Assembly: GCA_040752025.1 (NCBI GenBank)
Contig: JBFMFR010000004.1
Coordinates: 205,980 to 269,979 of the forward strand
Direction of reading: 5' to 3'
Source: JBFMFR01 sp040752025
GTDB taxonomy: Bacteria; Chloroflexota; Anaerolineae; Anaerolineales; UBA4823
Length of the DNA stretch: 64,000 nt
Below the pieces are notes generated by a model. The model made no database searches and was not told the origin of the DNA. It was given only the letters and a program-made list of their open reading frames with translations. The position numbers and the translations under genes were made by a program. How positions within the stretch are numbered: the first letter of the stretch is position 1; each line of letters begins with the position of its first letter. This document shows positions 49,539-58,270 of the stretch, piece after piece.

Positions 49539-50369
49539 ATGGAAACACAGGCAACCTGGACAAAAGGAAGGCTGACCGTAGGGGTCCTGGTGATCCTCTC
49601 ACTGGTGATGATGAGCGGGTTCTGTCTTTGCAATGCGATCACCGTCGCGCCCTCCAAGAATTCTGTTGCCAGTCTTTTCAATTTGCCGCCTGAAATTCGG
49701 TTATTCTGGGGCGTTGTGGCTGGCTTGATCGCCGTTGCGCTGCTGTGGCTCGGCGCGGGCATTGCTGCCGGCCTGGCGCGGCTCCCGAACTTTGGGCTGC
49801 GCCTGCTCGTTGCCTCGTGCCTCTTCGCAGGCGCACCGCTCGCCCTCATCGTCTTGTTCGCCGGACCCTTTTTACTGATGTGGCTGCGCAGCTTCAGCGT
49901 CACGCCGGACTGGAAAGCGCTCAAGCCAGCCCCCGAGCGCGTGATCGAGATTGTGGACGCCGATATCGACAACGTCTATGTCCGCACAGACGCTGGAAAA
50001 ATTCTCCAGTGCGCCACTGCGGCGCAGGAAGAATGCTGGCAAGAAGTGGGCGCGCCGGTTACGATCATGGAAAGAACGCGCCGCATTCCTTTGCCGCCGA
50101 GCGTTCACCCGCCAGGCAATGCCGTCAGCACATTCGGCGTTGCCTGCGATACGACGGCAGAAACGGGTGTTGAAGCCTACTATGCGCTGTTGGCGGATGG
50201 ATCCGTGGTGTGGTTGCGGCACGAATCGGGGCATCCTTACGTGATTCTATTCGGCTGGCTCATGCCGCTGCTGATCACGTTGGGTATCCTCGTGGGGTTC
50301 GCGCCGGTCTACCTGGGTGCGGCAGTGATCGGCTTGAACCGCTCTCGGGAGAGCGCGCCCCTGGCATAA
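49539..50369 (+). CDS. Membrane protein, unknown family
   Basis: 276 aa from ATG at 49539, AGGGGGC upstream. Three hydrophobic helices in the first half and two at the end enclose an about 110-residue loop that is likely outside the membrane (VIEIVDADIDNVYVRTDAGKIL, two Cys pairs). The loop shows short beta repeats (VYVRTDAGKILQC, ALLADGSVVWLRH) that recall a small beta-propeller-like or WD-type blade. Family unknown. Confidence 0.6.
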   Translation: METQATWTKGRLTVGVLVILSLVMMSGFCLCNAITVAPSKNSVASLFNLPPEIRLFWGVVAGLIAVALLWLGAGIAAGLARLPNFGLRLLVASCLFAGAPLALIVLFAGPFLLMWLRSFSVTPDWKALKPAPERVIEIVDADIDNVYVRTDAGKILQCATAAQEECWQEVGAPVTIMERTRRIPLPPSVHPPGNAVSTFGVACDTTAETGVEAYYALLADGSVVWLRHESGHPYVILFGWLMPLLITLGILVGFAPVYLGAAVIGLNRSRESAPLA

Positions 50370-50426
50370 GTGTAACTAGGCAGCCAATGGGCTGCTTGGC
50401 CTGCACAATGCCCGCTTCGCTGAGCA

Positions 50427-50540
50427 GGGCGCAGGCCCTGTGCCCCTACGGGGTGTCCCGAATGGCGTACGGGGCGAACGGCGTGCATCCCCGCGGGGTT
50501 GTCCCGAATGGCGGTAGGGGCGAACGGCGTTCGCCCTTAC
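50427..50540. repeat. Cluster of three GGC-loop palindromes
   Basis: Copies at 50427-50449 (opposite orientation, one mismatch), about 50467-50493 (degenerate, arms GGGGCGAAC / GTGCATCCCC) and 50514-50540 (GTAGGGGCGAAC-GGC-GTTCGCCCTTAC, one mismatch). The last one overlaps the stop codon of the gene at 50537. Repeated words TGTCCCGAATGGCG occur between them. No gene is present in 50370-50536. Confidence 0.7.
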
Positions 50541-51979
50541 AGGCAGGCCGCCAGCACCCGCTCGAAGCGCTCCAGGGCGGCGTCGATGACCTCGTCCGTG
50601 TCGGCCAGGGAGGTGTACATGCGGCTGCCGGCCAGGGTGACCAGGCCCTCGGCCATGTAGGCGGCGCCCATCTCTTCCATCATGTGCTTGCGCGGCTTGA
50701 GCTCCTTGAGCAGCCGGACCGGGTTCTTGAAGTCCAGCAGCATCACCCCGGCCGTCTCCAGGTGGCAGATCGAGCCCTGGTTGTAGGCCACGAAGGGCAG
50801 CCCCAGGCGGGCGATGATGTCTTGCAGGCCTTTCGTCAGGCGGTCGCCGGCCTGCCCGGCGAGGCGCGGGGCGTCCGTGCGCTCCATCTCCAGCAGGGCG
50901 TAGTAGCCGGCGGCGCAGGAGAGCGGGTTGGCCGAGAGCGTGCCGCCCACGTAGGCGCGCTCGCCCGTGCCGCCGATGCCGGCCGAGAGGTGCAGCATCA
51001 CCTCGCGCTTGCCGCCCAGCCCGCCGGCCATGGGGAAGCCGCCGGAGATGCACTTGCCGAAGATGGTCAGGTCGGGGCGCACGTCGAAGTAGCCCTGGGC
51101 GCCGCCCATCCCCAGGCGGAAGCCGGTGACGACCTCGTCGAAGATCAGCAGGGCGCCGAACTCGTCGCACAACTGGCGCACCTGGCGGTTGAAGTCGAAG
51201 GTCACCGGGCGGGTGCCGCTCTCCGGGCCCAGCGGCTCGAGGATGACTGCCGCCGTGCCGCCGCGCAGGCGGTTGAAGACCAGCAGGCGGCGAAGCTGCT
51301 CCAGGTTGTGCGGGTAGAACTCCTGCGTGTGGCGGGTGCTGCCGGCCGGGATGCCGGCCGCCTCGAAGCGCCGCGTGCCGGGGATGTGCAGGCCGTAGAC
51401 CAGTTGGTCGCTCCAGCCGTGGTAGGCCCCGCCGGCTTTGATGATCTTCTTCTTGCCGGTGTGGGCGCGGGCGGCGCGGATGGCGGCCATGGCGCTCTCG
51501 GTGCCCGAGCCGAGCATGCGGAACATCTCTACGGCGGGCATGTAGCGGTTGACCAACTGCGCCAGCTTGAGCTCGTACTCGTGGAACAGGCCGGTGACCG
51601 GCCCGCAGGTCTGCATCAGCTCGATGACCTTCTCACGCACGGCGGGCGGGTTGGAGCCGAGCACGGTCGGCCCGCCGGCCTGCAAGAAGTCGATGTAGCG
51701 GTTGCCGTCGGCGTCCCACAGGTAGGCGCCCTCGGCGCGCTCGATGGCCAGCGGGAAGGGGTAGTTGAAGGCCAGGTTGTGCTGCACGCCGCCGGGGATA
51801 TATTTCTTCGCCTCGTCGGTCAGCGCTTTGGACTTCTGGCAGCGCCGCTCGAAATACTCCAGGTAGGCCTGCATCTGCGGGCGCTGGATTGGGCGGGGCG
51901 GCTGCCGGATCAGGGCGTCCAGGCGGGCGTAAATCGCCTGCGTGTCGTGCCACTGCGAGATGGCGTAATCTTGACTCAT
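50537..51979 (-). CDS. Glutamate-1-semialdehyde 2,1-aminomutase-like class III aminotransferase
   Basis: 480 aa; ATG at 51979 has GAAGGAG eight bases before it, so the longer frame from 52000 is not used. PLP fold type I: PGGVQHNLAFNYPF, DADGNRYIDFLQ, FHEYELKLAQL, GSGTESAMAAIRAAR, and the PLP Lys in TIFGKCISGGFPMAG. These are closest to HemL-type aminomutases, but no other haem genes are near, so a different amino-group transfer is possible. Length is somewhat longer than standard HemL (about 430). The stop codon lies in a palindromic repeat. Confidence 0.82.
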   Translation of the reverse strand: MSQDYAISQWHDTQAIYARLDALIRQPPRPIQRPQMQAYLEYFERRCQKSKALTDEAKKYIPGGVQHNLAFNYPFPLAIERAEGAYLWDADGNRYIDFLQAGGPTVLGSNPPAVREKVIELMQTCGPVTGLFHEYELKLAQLVNRYMPAVEMFRMLGSGTESAMAAIRAARAHTGKKKIIKAGGAYHGWSDQLVYGLHIPGTRRFEAAGIPAGSTRHTQEFYPHNLEQLRRLLVFNRLRGGTAAVILEPLGPESGTRPVTFDFNRQVRQLCDEFGALLIFDEVVTGFRLGMGGAQGYFDVRPDLTIFGKCISGGFPMAGGLGGKREVMLHLSAGIGGTGERAYVGGTLSANPLSCAAGYYALLEMERTDAPRLAGQAGDRLTKGLQDIIARLGLPFVAYNQGSICHLETAGVMLLDFKNPVRLLKELKPRKHMMEEMGAAYMAEGLVTLAGSRMYTSLADTDEVIDAALERFERVLAACL

Positions 51980-52005
51980 CGAACGTACTCCTTCAATCAA
52001 GGTTT

Positions 52006-52196
52006 AACACGGAGACCACGGAGAAAAACCACGGAGTTCACGGAGAAAAAACTGTGTTGTTCTAACACGGAGGCCACGGAGAAGAACCACGAAATTCACT
52101 GAGAAAAAAATAAAAAAGACTCCGTGTTCTCCGTGCCTCCTTCGTGTTCTCCGTGTTGAAAAAGCTCATGCGTCTAAACTCCGTGCGCTCCGTGTT
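52006..52196. repeat. CACGGAG-type repeat block
   Basis: About 190 bases between the aldolase stop and the aminomutase start are filled by variations of AACACGGAG, CCACGGAG and their complements (CTCCGTGTT, TTCTCCGTG). The two halves are inverted, so a long hairpin can form. The last repeat covers the stop codon of the aldolase gene (minus strand). Related copies lie at 35173-35224 and, degenerate, at 38529-38573. Confidence 0.7.
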
Positions 52197-52860
52197 AAAG
52201 TTCTTCACTCTTCTGGTCCTTGCGCAGCTTGGCGAAGATGATCTCGCGGATGGGCGCCGGGATGCGCGTCAGGCGCTCGCCGGTGTAGTAGGCCAGCAGG
52301 AAGGCCGCGGCGCATTTCTCGAGCAGCTCGACGTTGTGCAGGGCGCGCTCGGGCGTGTCGGCCAGGACGAGCGCCCCGTGGTTCTGCAGGATGTAGGCGT
52401 TGCAGTGGTTCTTCAGGCGGGCGGCCAGCCGGCTCTTCAGCCAGCCGGTGCCGGAGGGGGCGTAGGCCACCAGCTCCACGCTGCGCCCCAGGAAGCGCAC
52501 CTGCTCGTCGAACAGGGCCGGGATGGGCCGGCCCAGCAGGGCCACGGCCGAGGCGGTGACCTGGTGGGTGTGCACCACCACCCGGGCGTCCGGGCGCAGC
52601 GCGTAGACGGCGGCGTGCATGCCGCTCTCGATGGAGGGCTTGCGCGCGCCGGCCAGCAGGCGCAGGTCGCCGTCCAGCACGCACACGTCGCCGGCGGTCA
52701 TTTGCGTATAGTCGAAATTGGAGGGCGTGATCGCCAGGGCCGCCGCCTGGCCCGGGATGCGCACGGAGATGTTACCGCCCGTGCCCATCAGGAAGCCTTT
52801 GGCGACCAGCGCCTGGCTGAGTTCGACGACCTGTTGTTGGGTTTCTTCGTACTGCTCCAT
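52195..52860 (-). CDS. Class II aldolase / adducin family protein
   Basis: 221 aa. GTGGNISVRI, the metal site VVHTHQVTAS with His-x-His, and the third His in LQNHGALV are typical of L-fuculose-phosphate and L-ribulose-phosphate 4-epimerase family enzymes. Catalytic Glu in the IESGMHAAVY segment fits. Could work with the FGGY kinase at 47261 in a deoxysugar or pentose path. The stop codon is embedded in the CACGGAG repeat; no clear ribosome site lies before its ATG at 52860. Confidence 0.88.
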   Translation of the reverse strand: MEQYEETQQQVVELSQALVAKGFLMGTGGNISVRIPGQAAALAITPSNFDYTQMTAGDVCVLDGDLRLLAGARKPSIESGMHAAVYALRPDARVVVHTHQVTASAVALLGRPIPALFDEQVRFLGRSVELVAYAPSGTGWLKSRLAARLKNHCNAYILQNHGALVLADTPERALHNVELLEKCAAAFLLAYYTGERLTRIPAPIREIIFAKLRKDQKSEEL

Positions 52861-52974
52861 ACAGCCTCGTGAATTTCAAGGATTTAGAAAAGAGAATCCG
52901 TGTCTTATGCTTATACTATACCGCAATCCGGGGGCGGGCGATCCTACTTAAGTACGATCCGGGCTGGGGAGGTT

Positions 52975-52992
52975 ATCCGCAGATTGCGCAGA
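52975..52992 (-). repeat. Dispersed TCTGCG repeat, second copy
   Basis: Reverse complement of the word at 47221-47239 with one C missing (TCTGCGCAATCTGCGGAT). It is just before the minisatellite at 53024. Confidence 0.45.
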
Positions 52993-53023
52993 GGGGCGCA
53001 GATTTTTCTTATAACAGATCGCA

Positions 53024-53603
53024 CCTGGGAAGAAGCCACGAATTGCACGAATTTCTTGATGGTTGGGGGAACGGGTGCAAGGCACGCTGGTGGCAATGTA
53101 CGCCGCTTGCAGGTGCAGCGCGCCTGGGAAGAAGCCACGAATTGCACGAATTGGGCGAATTTTTTGATGGTTGGGGGAACAGGTGCAAGGCACGCTGGCG
53201 GCAAGGTACGCCGCTTGCAGGTGCAGCGCGCCTGGGAAGAAGCCACGAATTGCACGAATTGGGCGAATTTTTTGATGGTTGGGGGAACAGGTGCAAGGCA
53301 CGCTGGCGGCAAGGTACGCCGCTTGCACGTGCATTGCACCTGGGAAGAAGCCACGAATTGCACGAATTGGGCGAATTTTTTGATGGTTGGGGGAATGGGT
53401 GCAAGGCACGCTGGCGGCAAGGTACGCCGCTTGCACGTGCAGCGCGCCTGGGAAGAGGCCACGAATTGGGCGAATTGCACGAATTGGACGAATTTCTTGA
53501 TGGTTGGGGGAACAGGTGCAAGGCACGCTGGCGGCAAGGTACGCCGCTTGCACGTGCATTGCACCTGGGAAGAAGCCACGAATTGCACGAATTGGACGAA
53601 TGA
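53024..53603. repeat. Minisatellite, about 108-bp period, six units
   Basis: The word CCTGGGAAGAAG/AGGCCACGAATT starts at 53024, 53123, 53231, 53339, 53447 and 53564. Unit lengths are 99, 108, 108, 108 and 117 bases; all are multiples of nine. The differences reflect gain or loss of nine-base subunits (GAATTGCAC / GAATTGGGC / GAATTGGAC). Five of six frames are open through the array because the period is a multiple of three. None looks like a protein with a start site and family pattern, so I call it non-coding DNA. Confidence 0.85.
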
Positions 53604-53672
53604 ACGGCGGGCGGTTGGTGGGATATGAGGTTGGTAAGGTGCGGGGGTGGGGGGCTGCTGGGTGAGGAAAGG

Positions 53673-54188
53673 TCAGTACGAATCAAGCCAGGAGAGGGGG
53701 GAGGCGGCGATGAGGGACCAGGGGTCGTGGATGGGGGCTGGGCCGGCGCGGGCGATGATGTCCAGGCTGAGGCGGACGAAGAGCTGGGCGGTGGATAGCT
53801 GCCAGGTGTGGGGCAGGTCGGGGTTGATGATGACGAAATGGCGGCGGCGGAGGGTGAGCACGATGAGGTCGCGGCGCTGCAGGGCTGCGAGGAGGTCGAT
53901 GCCGCCGCGGGCCTGGAGGTCGTGGAGCAGGGCCTGGAAGATGGGTGCGAGCAGGCCGAGGCGGGTGAGGCGGCGGTAGTAGCGGTAGCAGGTGGCGTGG
54001 GAGGGGTATTCGGGCGGGAGGTCGTACCAGGGGGCGTGGGTGCGGATTTTCCAGAGGATGCCGTCCAGGGCGGCGCGCAGTGGGACGGCGGGACGACCGG
54101 GGCCGCGGGCGGGGGCCGGGCGCAGGGGCTGGAGGAGGGGTTGGAGGAGGGGCTGGATCAGCAGCCATTGTTCGTCGGTGAGGTTCAT
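53673..54188 (-). CDS. IS5-type transposase fragment (DUF4096-like N-terminal part)
   Basis: 171 aa from ATG at 54188. Starts MNLTDEQWLLIQPLLQPL, then RAALDGILWKIRTHAPWYDLPPEY and ATCYRYYRRLTRLGLLAPIF, the helix-turn-helix of IS5/IS1182-type transposases. No DDE catalytic part follows: the remaining about 80 residues differ (LRRRHFVIINPDLPHTWQL) and have no DDE signature. Terminal inverted repeats were not found next to it. It is a truncated or domesticated transposase in a region of repeats. QPLLQPLLQPL is a small internal repeat. Confidence 0.65.
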   Translation of the reverse strand: MNLTDEQWLLIQPLLQPLLQPLRPAPARGPGRPAVPLRAALDGILWKIRTHAPWYDLPPEYPSHATCYRYYRRLTRLGLLAPIFQALLHDLQARGGIDLLAALQRRDLIVLTLRRRHFVIINPDLPHTWQLSTAQLFVRLSLDIIARAGPAPIHDPWSLIAASPLSWLDSY

Positions 54189-54873
54189 GGGATTTTTGAA
54201 TAAAAATATTAATCGCAAGTTTTTTGAGGAACGAAGGGCGGTAGGAGGTGCAGGTTCGAAGGTAGGGGTTGCAAAATGCAAGTTCGAAGGCAGGAGGCGC
54301 AAGGGGCGAGGCGCCAGTCCGGAATTAGAAGGTGCAGGGTCGAAGGTGCAAGCTGCGGGGTAGAAATTGCAGGGTGCAAGCCGGGAAATAGCAGGTGTGA
54401 GGTAGTGAGTAGGCGCATACCTGTATTTAGCACGGATGTTCGAAAAATGCAAGGGGTTAAAGGGGAAATCCCCCGAAGGTTAATCCGTTGGGGGATGCGG
54501 AATTTGGGCATCATAGCAATCTTGTCAACGGCTGAGATTCCAAATCTCAGCCTGATACGCCAAGTGCGCTGCAAGCGCACTCCTACGAACCGCAGCTCCG
54601 AACGCGGTTCCCAAAACCCAGACTCCCAGAGTTTCCGAAACTCCGGGAGTCTGGCGCTGCGCTATGGTATGCCCCTCCAACTGTTCGCATCTCGAGAGGG
54701 GCGAACAGCGCCGGTTCTGGCGTTAGGCTTTCGCCCGTACACCTGGCTCTCTGCGTCGCCTTGCGATGCCTGTTCTCTGTCGGCAACTTTGTAGGCAGGG
54801 TTATACCACGACTTTGTTGCCTTAGCTGAACTTCGATTTCCAGCGCGTTGGCGTTACAATGATGCGGGCTATG
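54189..54873. other. Gene-less stretch with hairpin cluster
   Basis: No convincing gene. The first 220 bases contain drifting repeats of AGGTGCAGG / AGTTCGAAGG. Four tight hairpins are in a row at 54530-54653: GGCTGAGATT-CCA-AATCTCAGCC (54530-54552), AGTGCGCT-GCA-AGCGCACT (54563-54581), GAACCGC...GCGGTTC (54587-54610), and a 16-pair stem with one mismatch and a one-base loop (54619-54653). At 54699-54736 a GGGCGAA...TTCGCCC pair is like a degenerate GGC-loop palindrome. Confidence 0.6.
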
Positions 54874-57839
54874 TTATGGTGCTGGATTCTCAAGCGTTGC
54901 CAGGCTGGCGGCGAAGGCTACGTCATCGATGAACAGATTGCTTGTGTAAACGATATCGTTCGAAACCTGGAATTCCAGGGTCACGGTTTGTCCAATATAG
55001 GCGCTCAAGTCCAGCGTAGCTTTTGTCCAGCCGCCGGTGTTAGTAGTTGTACACAAATCCCAAGTTTGCATGGTTGTGCTGTTGACGATCACATAGGCAT
55101 AGTCATAACCACAAACATCTGCCGAGTCGATCCAATACCAGAAATTCAGGTGGTGGTTGGATGATGGGATCGTAACCTGTTGGTAAAGCCTGGAAGTTTC
55201 GTTGTTGACTACACCCAGCCGGGCTGCCCAGCTTCCACCGTGGGCGGCAACTGGCAAACCACTGCTCAAAACCAGTGTTTGGCCAGTTGAAGAGGTCTCT
55301 TGCCAGCCCACGCCTGCGCCTTGTTCAAAATCCCCATTATCGAGGCCGCTGGTATTGGTGATTTGCGTTACGTAGGGGATATAAATATATGAGAGGTTCT
55401 GAGTCCCCGTTACCGAAATGTCATCGATGGTGTAGCCATCCGAGCTAATCGGGTAGTTATCGTAAAATTGGAACTTGATCTGGAAATCAGACGAGAAGGC
55501 GATTCCGCAGTTGCTGGCGGCAGTCGCCAGGTTGATGCTGGCCTGTGTGTAACTGGAAACGCTGCCGGTGAACGTCATCGCCTGGCACCAGTTGCCTGAG
55601 GAATTGTTGCGGATGAAAACGCCGTCGTTGCCATCGTCTTCATCGATGAAATCATGCCACCAGAAATCCAGTATCGCGCCAGTGTAACCAGCCAGGTTCA
55701 CGTGCAAGACTGCACTGGCGTAGGAATATATGGAGTCACCAGTGGTGTCATCCAACAGCAGGCTGTAACTGCCTGAGCGAGGATATCCACTGCCAATCTG
55801 GACGCGCCCCTGGTCGGTGATGACTGGTTCCCAGGCGGTTCCCAGGCTGCCCGCCTCGAAGCCATCTGCGAAGGGGATGGCTGCCGGCGCGTAGATCTTG
55901 AAACTGGCCGCGTTCGAGGTGCCCCCGCCTGGGCTGCTGTTGTATACGGAGATGCTAGCAGTGCCGGGGGAGGCAATATCTGCTGCTGTGATTGCCGCCG
56001 TCAACTGTGTTGCCGAGACATAGGTGGTTGTGCGGTTCGAGCCGTTCCAGCGTACCACAGAACCGTTCACGAAGTTCGTCCCGTTGACCGTCAGGGTGAA
56101 GGCCGCCCCACCCGCCGTTGCCGATGAGGGGTTCATGTTGCTCAAGGCTGGCACGGGGTTCGGAGAATTGATAGTGAAGTTCACTGCGTTCGAAGTCCCA
56201 CCACCTGGGGTGGGATTGAACACCGTCACCGGCACCGTTCCTGCCGAGGCAATATCTGCCGCTGTGATTGCAGCCGTAAGCTGTGTTGCCGAGACATAGG
56301 TGGTTGTACGGTTCGACCCGTTCCATCGTACCACCGAGCTATTCACGAAGTTTGTCCCGTTAACCGTCAGGGTGAAGGCCGCCCCACCTGCCGATGCTGA
56401 TGAGGGGTTCAAGTTACTCAAGGTTGGCACGGGGTTTTGGGCAATGATAGTGAAGTTCATAGCGTTCGAAGTCCCGCCGCCCGGGGCGGGATTGAACACT
56501 ATCACCGGCACCGTTCCTGTTGAGGCAATATCTACTGCTGTGATCGCTGCCGTCAACTGTGTTGCCGACACATAGGTGGTTGTGCGGTCGGACCCGTTCC
56601 AGCGTACCACAGAGCCGTTCACGAAGTTCGCACCGTTCACGGTCAGGGTGAAGGCCGCCCCACCCGCTGTTGCCGATGAGGGGTTCAAGTTGCTCAAGGT
56701 TGGCACCGGGTTATCGGGTGCAAATCCAGCATTCAACACCAGTGTACCAGATGCGCTGCTTGAAAAAGATGCGATCTCGATGTAATAGGTTGTTCCCAGG
56801 GTTGCCGAGATGTTCAGTCGTGACTGAAGGTTGGTATCATCATCGTTGCATCCCTGGTTGACCAGTGATCCACGGCTGCCCGTCCAAATCGCCAGCACAG
56901 TGTCATAATTGCTTCCGATTGTGTCGACAGTGAGTGAACCTGTTGCGGTTGGAGTAAAACGATACCAGACCGTCTTATAGCGCTGGCTGTTGCCTAAACA
57001 CGGGAGCAGCGGATCGTCACTGGCGGTTGTGGCTTGGGTAATGTCCTGCGAATTCGTGTATGGGGTCGCATTGATTGTGAAGGGTGTATTGAAATCATCG
57101 TTCGGAACCGTTCCTGCCGGGTTGACAATGAAGTTCACTGCGTTCGAAGTCCCGCCGCCTGGGGTGGGATTGAACACCGTCACCGGCACCGTTCCTGCCG
57201 AGGCAATATCTGCCGCTGTGATTGCAGCCGTAAGCTGTGTTGCCGAGACATAGGTGGTTGTGCGGTTCGAGCCGTTCCAGCGTACCACCGAGCCGTTCAC
57301 GAAGTTCGTCCCGTTGACCGTCAGGGTGAAGGCCGCCCCACCCGCCGTCGCCGATGAGGGGTTCAAGTTACTCAAGGTTGGCACGGGGTTCGAGGCATTG
57401 ATGGTGAAGTTCACCGCATTCGAAGTCCCGCCGCCTGGAGTGGGATTGAACACCGTCACTGGCACCGTTCCTGCTGTGGCAATATCTACTGCTGTGATCG
57501 CCGCCATCAGCTGTGTCGCCGAGACATAGGTGGTTGTGCGGTTCGAGCCGTTCCAGCGTACCACCGAGCCGTTCACGAAGTTCGTTCCGTTGACCGTCAG
57601 GGTGAAGGCCGCCCCACCCGCCGATGTTGATGAGGGGTTCAAGTTGCTCAAGGTCGGCGCGGGGTTCGGTGCATTGATGGTGAAGTTCACTGCGTTCGAA
57701 GTCCCACCGCCCGGGGTGGGATTGAACACCGTCACCGGCACCGTTCCTGCCGAGGCAATATCTACCGCTGTGATCGCTGCTGTAAGCTGTGTTGCCGACA
57801 CATAGGTGGTCGTGCGGTTCGAGCCATTCCAGCGTACCA
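54874..57839 (-). CDS. Giant secreted multidomain protein, C-terminal part (after the gap)
   Basis: Reads on the minus strand from the gap to TAA at 54874. It contains one partial and five complete TIG/IPT repeats of 92 residues (PTLSNLNPSSATAGG, FTLTVNGTNFVNGSVVRWNGS). Between the second full repeat group and the next is a pre-peptidase C-terminal-like (PPC) domain (VWYRFTPTATGSLTVDT, CNDDDTNLQSRLN). Two jelly-roll-like C-terminal domains follow (DGFEAGSLGTAWEP; GVGWQETSSTGQTLV, FWYWIDSADVCGYDY). The tail has no anchor or sorting motif. It belongs to the same gene as the part on the other side of the gap. Confidence 0.8.
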
Positions 57840-58270
57840 NNNNNNNNNNNNNNNNNNNNNNNNNNNNNNNNNNNNNNNNNNNNNNNNNNNNNNNNNNNNN
57901 NNNNNNNNNNNNNNNNNNNNNNNNNNNNNNNNNNNNNNNCCGTCGCTGACGAGGGGTTCAAGTTGCTCAAGGTTGGCACGGGGTTCGAGGTATTGATGGT
58001 GAAGTTCACTGCGTTCGAAGTCCCGCCGCCTGGGGTGGGATTGAACACCGTCACCGGCACCGTTCCAGCCGTGGCAATATCTGCCGCTGTGATCGCTGCT
58101 GTAAGCTGTGTTGCCGAAACATAGGTGGTCGTGCGGTTCGAGCCGTTCCAGCGTACCACCGAGCCGTTCACGAAGTTCGTCCCGTTGACTGTCAGGGTGA
58201 AGGCCGCCCCACCCGCCGTCGCCGATGATGGATTCAAGTTGCTCAAGGTTGGCACGGGGTTCGGAGAATA
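55930..58270 (-). repeat. TIG/IPT repeat array, 276-bp period
   Basis: Repeat units are almost identical at DNA level and spaced 276 bases, for example at 56024, 56300 and 56576 (plus-strand positions of the same word). The array is interrupted by the PPC domain (about 56711-57115) and by the N gap. The low divergence explains why the assembly broke here. Confidence 0.85.
57840..57939. other. Assembly gap (100 N)
   Basis: Exactly 100 N, a standard unknown-length placeholder. The repeat word starting at 57806 on the left and 58125 on the right gives 219 real bases between the two marks, excluding N. If the array keeps a 276-base period the real gap is 57 bases plus a multiple of 276. Confidence 0.98.

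Noticed and set aside
50210..52102. 630-codon plus-strand frame opposite the aminomutase-like gene
   Set aside because: Antisense shadow rich in Ala, Gly, Val, Gln and Arg; the minus strand has the real motifs.
53024..53603. Possible CRISPR array
   Set aside because: Units of about 108 bases are repeated as a whole without unique spacers of 30-40 bases, and no cas genes are near.
52869..53686. Long open frames on both strands over the minisatellite, each above 200 codons
   Set aside because: Five frames are open at once because the unit is a multiple of three without stops; none has a start site with ribosome binding sequence or a family pattern.
56024..57805. Repeated 91-codon plus-strand frames starting VVRFEPFQRT
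   Set aside because: They are the antisense of the TIG repeats, with the same 276-base period, and have no independent support.
57368..57839. Continuation of the surface-protein frame through the N run into residues such as GTLEWLEPHDHL
   Set aside because: This is the wrong frame of the TIG repeats caused by the 100-N placeholder; the true frame is the one that carries TIG residues.
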